Source: an uncultured Blautia sp.
Lineage (GTDB): Bacteria; Bacillota; Clostridia; Lachnospirales; Lachnospiraceae
Length of the DNA stretch: 17,188 nt
Assembly: GCA_900551715.1 (NCBI GenBank)
Contig: URXG01000056.1
Span: 1-17,188, forward strand
Direction of reading: 5' to 3'
Shown: piece after piece, positions 13,366 through 17,188 of the stretch
How the letters are laid out: the number at the start of each line of letters is the position of its first letter
Numbering within the stretch: position 1 is the stretch's first letter
The notes under the pieces: generated by a model
What the model saw: only the letters and a program-made list of their open reading frames with translations
Told to the model about the DNA's origin: nothing
Databases searched by the model: none
Translations under genes and position numbers: made by a program

Positions 13366-13920
13366 TTATCCGACTGTTTCTGCTTCCAGTCTTTCCTGAG
13401 TCTTTACAAGTACCTGTATACAGGATTGCAGTTTCTGTACAAATTCTTTTGGCAGTACAGGATTACGTTCAGAAAGCCATCTGATGAGTGCACACATGAC
13501 TGCGTCTCCAAAGAAATTTACATAAAATTCCGCATCTGCCTGCTCACCCAGAATCTCCTTGATATCTTCTTCCATAAGAGGACTTACGATTTCTCTAAAA
13601 TGATTCTGAAAAGAGTTCTGATCTTCTATTTTAAGAATCTTCCGGTAAAAACTCCGGTTTTCATAAAAATAAACACATACATGAAGTACACTGTCCCATC
13701 CAAGTAAACTCTCGCCATTTTTTACATGACCCAGATATTCCACATCATAGATCCAGTTTACCAGATCAAATTTATCCTTGAAATGATAATAGAAACTTTT
13801 TCGGTTCATATTACATTTTGCACAGATATCTGATACTGTTATCTTTGCAAATGGAGTGGATTCCATTAATTCTTTCAGTGCTGATGCCAGTGCACGTTTT
13901 GTATTATTGGAGTCTGCCAA
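13366..13920 (-). CDS. TetR-family regulator, DhaS-like
   Basis: A 184-aa DNA-binding regulator. The N-terminal helix-turn-helix (about 20-57) reads FAKITVSDICAKCNMNRKSFYYHFKDKFDLVNWIY. This is very close in pattern to DhaS, the TetR-like activator of dihydroxyacetone kinase genes, and to its many relatives of unknown target. The C-terminal part (60-180) is helical and would bind a ligand or a partner protein; no dha genes are nearby, so the target is unknown. The start is TTG at 13918-13920, fixed by a very strong GAGGAGGG site seven bases upstream; the first in-frame ATG lies well inside the protein. It sits downstream of, and co-directional with, the dehydratase/activase genes, separated from them by a 88-bp mobile-element remnant. 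Confidence 0.88.
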   Translation of the reverse strand: MADSNNTKRALASALKELMESTPFAKITVSDICAKCNMNRKSFYYHFKDKFDLVNWIYDVEYLGHVKNGESLLGWDSVLHVCVYFYENRSFYRKILKIEDQNSFQNHFREIVSPLMEEDIKEILGEQADAEFYVNFFGDAVMCALIRWLSERNPVLPKEFVQKLQSCIQVLVKTQERLEAETVG

Positions 13921-13967
13921 ACTATTGCCCTCCTCTTCTGTTAAATCCAGGAATGCTGTCTGTTACT

Positions 13968-14055
13968 GCGAGGATGTGCAGTGATTCTGAGAAGAATATG
14001 TCAGCTTTTGCTGACCAGAATCACGCACCAAGTCTCACCTGCGTTCGACTTGAAT
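13968..14055 (+). mobile_element. 88-bp solo right-end copy of the IS200/IS605-like remnant
   Basis: Reverse complement of 10589-10676 with a single difference in 88 bases. It folds as GTGATTCTG (13981-13989) with CAGAATCAC (14016-14024), enclosing GTCAGC (14000-14005) and GCTGAC (14010-14015). The single difference falls in the four-base loop of the inner stem. A second stem, CAAGTC/GACTTG (14029-14034 with 14047-14052), follows. This copy lacks the left part of the 178-bp copy. Its right end touches the TAA of the activase fusion gene, so that gene's own terminator may have been displaced. Confidence 0.75.
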
Positions 14056-15704
14056 TACATATCTGCTGCGAACAGTGCAGCCCCAAGTGCACCACAGAGC
14101 TGTGACTTGTCACTGATCACAAGACTTGTTCCCAGACGTTCTTCCAAAGTCTTTACAAGTCCTTTGTTCTGGGCCACACCACCGGTCATCATGTATGCCT
14201 CTTCTCCACCTACACGCTTCACAAGAGAAGCAGTCTTAGAGGCTACTGCCTTATTCAGTCCATGAACAATATCATCGGTAGGCTTATTCTGCGCAATAAG
14301 GGATACCACTTCTGACTCAGCAAATACTGTACACATGCTGGAAATTGTAATATCTTCCTGGTAGGATAACCCTACTTTGCTCAGCTCGTCAAGACTTATT
14401 TCCATTGTTTTTGCCATCATTTCAAGAAAACGTCCTGTTCCGGCAGCACACTTGTCATTCATAACAAAATTCTTTACTGTTCCATCTTCATTAAGACGGA
14501 TAACCTTGCTGTCCTGTCCTCCGATATCTACCACTGTCCTGACTGACGGATCCAGAAAATGTGCACCTCTGGCATGACAGGTAATCTCCGTAATACTTTT
14601 GTCTCCATCCGAAATAGCTGTTCGTCCATATCCGGTAGTTACTACCGCATCCAGATCCTCTCTCTCAAGCCCTGCCTGCTTCAGAGCCTCTTCCAGTGCA
14701 CGTTCTGCACCGTTGGCAGCTCCGGCGCCTGTAGGCATGATCACACTTGCTGTTATGTTTCTGTTCTTATCCAGAATCACCACATCTGTACTGGTAGAAC
14801 CACTGTCTATTCCTGCATAATACCCTTTTCCCATAGTCTTCTCCCTTTTTGTCTCTTTCTGTATGTTAAGGCTTTCTGCAAACGCTTCCAGTCTGGTACT
14901 CAGCTGACCGCTGCTCTGCACTGTATAATCTGATTCAATCTTTAATATAGGAAGATCTGTATGATTTTTTATATCTGCATATTCAAAACTGTAAAAATCA
15001 CAGAACTTTACTGTGTGATAAATAATCCCTTTCAGAGAAGGATCCTGATAAAGTTGTTTACGTCCTGCATGATCCATCATCCTCATACATGGAAGCTGAT
15101 GAAGAAGTTCTCCTGCATACCACACCATAAGGCTGTCAAAATTCAGGTCTTCCGATGGCAGTACTCCTCCTACAGAACGGTTATTAACACAAGTCTCATT
15201 CACTACCGGAAGTGGCATGGAATCTTCTGTCATCTCAAATAGTTGTTCTCCCATTCTGGCTCCAACAACTGCAAGATGGTATTCTGAACATCTTTCTGAT
15301 GGCTGAAAGGCTTTCAGAAAAGCTTCTTTATTAAATGTAGTGCCTTTATACTCTCCATAGGCAGCTGCAAGTTCTTTCAACTGTGTCACTGTTCTTTCCC
15401 GACTGCAGGAAACATCACAGTGAAGCATATCGACCATATAAAGAAAATCAAGTTTACCACTGTCTTCCAGAATATCGTATACACTGCGTATGGTATCACA
15501 GCAGTTTACCAGCACCAGCTCTTTCACATTTCCGGCAAGTACTGCTTCCAGAACGGACTTGCCGAAGCCACAGATATTTGGATGTGCAATCTGTTCTGCA
15601 AGATCAAATCCCTCTGGCATGTCATTTAAGATTTCACACTCACCACCCAATGCTTTCAGAAGTTCCACCGGTGTATATTTACAAACATAATATGTCTTAT
15701 TCAT
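14055..15704 (-). CDS. 2-hydroxyacyl-CoA dehydratase-like domain fused to ATP-dependent Fe-S activase
   Basis: A 549-aa fusion. Residues 1-290 are an HgdB/BcrC/BadD-like domain (TPVELLKALGGECEIL near the start; LPILKIESDYT and GQLSTRLEAFAESL at its end). Residues 291-549 form a complete activase of the HgdC/BadF group: GIDSGSTSTDVVI (ATP phosphate binding), TGYGR, VDIGGQDSK, NDKCAAGTGRF and SSMCTVFAESEV. The last two carry the cysteines that hold the [4Fe-4S] cluster between two activase subunits. Activases use ATP to inject a low-potential electron into their partner. The start is ATG 15704, overlapping the end of the previous gene by 8 nt; an upstream in-frame start at 15827 would lie inside that gene. 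A strong internal ribosome site precedes codon 291. The substrate cannot be told: dehydratase or double-cubane-type reductase are both possible. Confidence 0.88.
   Translation of the reverse strand: MNKTYYVCKYTPVELLKALGGECEILNDMPEGFDLAEQIAHPNICGFGKSVLEAVLAGNVKELVLVNCCDTIRSVYDILEDSGKLDFLYMVDMLHCDVSCSRERTVTQLKELAAAYGEYKGTTFNKEAFLKAFQPSERCSEYHLAVVGARMGEQLFEMTEDSMPLPVVNETCVNNRSVGGVLPSEDLNFDSLMVWYAGELLHQLPCMRMMDHAGRKQLYQDPSLKGIIYHTVKFCDFYSFEYADIKNHTDLPILKIESDYTVQSSGQLSTRLEAFAESLNIQKETKREKTMGKGYYAGIDSGSTSTDVVILDKNRNITASVIMPTGAGAANGAERALEEALKQAGLEREDLDAVVTTGYGRTAISDGDKSITEITCHARGAHFLDPSVRTVVDIGGQDSKVIRLNEDGTVKNFVMNDKCAAGTGRFLEMMAKTMEISLDELSKVGLSYQEDITISSMCTVFAESEVVSLIAQNKPTDDIVHGLNKAVASKTASLVKRVGGEEAYMMTGGVAQNKGLVKTLEERLGTSLVISDKSQLCGALGAALFAADM
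14832..14847 (-). promoter_or_regulatory. Internal ribosome site and ATG for a stand-alone activase
   Basis: On the minus strand AAGGGAG (14847-14841) stands six bases before an in-frame ATG (14834-14832), codon 291 of the fusion. Initiation there would give a 259-aa protein, the normal size and start (MGKGYYAGIDSGSTSTD) of separate activases. The fusion may be a recent loss of a stop codon, or both products may be made. Confidence 0.6.
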
Positions 15705-17043
15705 GATCCTGATCCCCCAGCATTTCCAGAAATGCGCCCAATCTGGTAGAAGTCTGACCTTCTCCACCATGGCTTCTGTCACATCCGTCTCCGTCAAGAA
15801 GCAACATGGGGATACCCGCCTCTTCAAACCTTTTCTTTGCGATTCTGGATCCTCCTAACGTATGTTTGCAGCCCCAGTGATTAAACCATACTGCACCATC
15901 TGCACCAACCTCTTTGGCGTGTTGTATCCCTGCCTGGATACGTCTGGACACCGGACCGTTCAATGCATGATAAACCAGTCTCATAGCCATTTCTTCATAA
16001 GGATCTTCCGAATGTCTGGAAAGATCAAATACCTGAGACAGCTCACATCCCACGATCTGTGCATCTTCTTTCAGAAGAAGTGCGTCTTTTACTGCATCTG
16101 ACCAGAAGGGAATCGTGTGCATCCAGTAAATGCGTTTGCCTTTTTTGGGCAGTGCGTTTTGGATTTCCTGAAGAAGCATTTTTGTATATTGTTCTTCTTC
16201 CTCTGTTCCAAGAAGAATATTATTTGTCATACCACTGTACAAAGGAGATACCAGGTCTGCCGGAACATATTTGTCTGCTCTTGCCTTTTGGAAAGCATCA
16301 TATTGTTCCAGAGTCTTGCGGCTTCTTTTTAACCGTTCCTTAAGGCTGTCCTGGTCAATCTTTTTGCCGGTTATCTTTTCTATAAAAGCAGCCAGATCAC
16401 GAAGCTGTTCTGCAACATACTCTACATTCTGCTGATTCTGACTGGAGGGTACGTCTATTGCAAATACCGGCACTTTATAAAATTCGCTCAGTCTGCGGAA
16501 AGTCAGCAGGTTGGCGTCACATGCCAGACTGGTATAAACGATACATTTCGGTTTGGGAAGGAGTCCTTTCTCTGCAGCACCGATAAATGTTTTATGATAG
16601 CTACACAGTGTCTCCGAAAGTCCACAGTCCTCTGCATTCTGCAAAAAAGCTCTCTCTGCCTGTGATGCAGAAAGATAACAGGAAAAACTTTCTACATTAT
16701 ATGGATACAATCCTGCCTCCTGCATAATCTCGCAGGGTGTAAATACACTGACCAGGACAGAACTGTCCGGTCTCTTCAATGGCTGTATCATCACATTCAT
16801 CATCATGTTGGCAAGATACTGGTCAGATCTGTTTAATCTCTTGTCAGGAATCATATGAAATTTAAGGTTCTGCGCTTCCCAGCCTGTTTTCAGTAACCAT
16901 CTCGCTCTCTCCGGAGAAGTCTCACACCAGTTGTCTACATAATTTCCGAATGTCTTTACAATTTCCAATTTTGGTCTGACCGCCTTTCGATGTCTTTCAG
17001 AACAGTATATAACAAATCCCTTCTGCTGACAAGCGTTAAACAT
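15697..17043 (-). CDS. 2-hydroxyacyl-CoA dehydratase family protein (HgdB/DCCP-like)
   Basis: A 448-aa member of the 2-hydroxyacyl-CoA dehydratase D-component superfamily, Fe-S proteins that need an ATP-driven activase. Family marks are TPCEIMQEAGLYPYNVES (HgdB-type N-terminal motif), LACDANLLTF, VPVFAIDVP, and the C-terminal block NHWGCKHTLGGSRI, GIPMLLLDGDGCD and TSTRLGAFLEML. Several cysteines (in TPCE, ACDAN, WGCKH and DGCDR contexts) could ligate the cluster. It and the half-size relative in the next gene would form a two-subunit partner of the activase. I prefer ATG 17043 over an in-frame TTG at 17064, because the TTG has no ribosome site and lies next to a TATAAT box that would make it untranscribed. 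GGAAG lies 14 nt before the ATG, rather far. Substrate unknown. Confidence 0.88.
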   Translation of the reverse strand: MFNACQQKGFVIYCSERHRKAVRPKLEIVKTFGNYVDNWCETSPERARWLLKTGWEAQNLKFHMIPDKRLNRSDQYLANMMMNVMIQPLKRPDSSVLVSVFTPCEIMQEAGLYPYNVESFSCYLSASQAERAFLQNAEDCGLSETLCSYHKTFIGAAEKGLLPKPKCIVYTSLACDANLLTFRRLSEFYKVPVFAIDVPSSQNQQNVEYVAEQLRDLAAFIEKITGKKIDQDSLKERLKRSRKTLEQYDAFQKARADKYVPADLVSPLYSGMTNNILLGTEEEEQYTKMLLQEIQNALPKKGKRIYWMHTIPFWSDAVKDALLLKEDAQIVGCELSQVFDLSRHSEDPYEEMAMRLVYHALNGPVSRRIQAGIQHAKEVGADGAVWFNHWGCKHTLGGSRIAKKRFEEAGIPMLLLDGDGCDRSHGGEGQTSTRLGAFLEMLGDQDHE

Positions 17044-17066
17044 GCATATACTTTGGTCTTCCAAAC

Positions 17067-17072
17067 ATTATA
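17067..17072 (-). promoter_or_regulatory. Candidate -10 box of the dehydratase operon
   Basis: A perfect TATAAT on the minus strand, about 24 nt before the ATG at 17043 and directly after the tRNA terminator. No good -35 is seen; the spacing region is a T-run. Start would be near 17059. Confidence 0.45.
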
Positions 17073-17086
17073 TTTTTAGAAGAAAC

Positions 17087-17118
17087 TAAAAAAAGCTCCA
17101 AACTCTGAAAAAAGTTTG
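17087..17118 (-). terminator. Terminator of tRNA-Leu
   Basis: On the minus strand CAAACT (17118-17113) pairs with AGTTTG (17104-17099) around an eight-base loop, and a run of seven T ends at 17088. It lies about 15 nt past the tRNA 3' end. Confidence 0.8.
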
Positions 17119-17133
17119 AAACCTTTTAAATCG

Positions 17134-17188
17134 TGCCGCAGACCGGAATCGAACCGGTACGGGTATCACTACCCACGGGATTTTAAGT
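17134..17188 (-). tRNA. tRNA-Leu (anticodon UAA), 5' part outside the window
   Basis: The minus strand shows the anticodon loop CTTAAAA with TCCCG as the 3' side of the stem, giving anticodon UAA. It is followed by a long class II variable arm (GGGTA-GTGA-TACCC), a T-arm ACCGG-TTCGATT-CCGGT and the acceptor 3' strand TGCGGC with discriminator A at 17134. The long variable arm and anticodon identify tRNA-Leu. CCA is not encoded (CGA follows), so it must be added by the CCA enzyme. The D-arm and 5' acceptor strand lie beyond 17188. Confidence 0.9.

Noticed and set aside
15705..15827. 41-residue N-terminal extension of the fusion protein
   Set aside because: It lies within the end of the preceding gene in another frame and does not look like the family; ATG 15704 gives the usual coupled start.
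17044..17064. TTG start at 17064 for the dehydratase-like protein
   Set aside because: No ribosome site, and a TATAAT box at 17067-17072 would place transcription start downstream of it.
1..17188. CRISPR array, prophage or complete transposon
   Set aside because: No regularly spaced short repeats, no phage structural or integrase genes and no transposase gene were found.

Overview
The window looks like a chromosomal segment of a low-to-mid GC anaerobic Firmicute, most likely a gut Lachnospiraceae (Blautia/Ruminococcus-like). This is inferred from the oxygen-sensitive two-subunit Fe-S L-serine dehydratase, the M18 aminopeptidase, a MacAB-type exporter of Gram-positive form, 2-hydroxyacyl-CoA dehydratase/activase proteins, strong AGGAG-like ribosome sites and TTG starts. 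No database search was possible, so the taxon is an inference.

Layout. 122-1680 (+): sdaAB-sdaAA serine dehydratase, closed by a terminator. 1825-2844 (-): secreted, very acidic protein with a duplicated 44-residue repeat that appears to interrupt a small beta domain. 3064-8239 (-): a tightly packed unit in transcription order M18 aminopeptidase, ABC ATPase, HlyD/MacA-type adaptor and MacB-type permease; the last three overlap by ATGA/TGATG and end in a terminator. 8261-8908: 0.65 kb without a gene, holding a 143-bp MITE-like element with GTAA-starting inverted ends and an 8-bp direct repeat (IS66-like signature) plus other hairpins. 8909-10024 (+): mnmA. 10025-12030: a decayed sugar-use locus, with a GH94 phosphorylase remnant (-) broken by a 178-bp IS200/IS605-like remnant and fused head-to-head to a 5'-truncated MalG-type permease (+). 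12226-13251 (+): an unrecognised 341-aa protein. 13366-13920 (-): DhaS-type TetR regulator with a TTG start. 14055-17043 (-): a 2-hydroxyacyl-CoA dehydratase-like protein followed by a dehydratase-like/activase fusion. 17134-17188 (-): 3' part of tRNA-Leu(UAA).

Working together: SdaAB and SdaAA form one enzyme. The ABC ATPase, adaptor and permease form one exporter, possibly related to the acidic secreted protein next to it. The two dehydratase-like modules and the ATP-driven Fe-S activase form one redox system. The most notable points are the two kinds of non-autonomous mobile remnants (one with a clean insertion scar in a catabolic gene and an inverted 88-bp sibling 3.3 kb away), the chimeric junction near 11300, and the dehydratase-activase fusion that keeps an internal ribosome site. 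I found no CRISPR array, complete IS or prophage.
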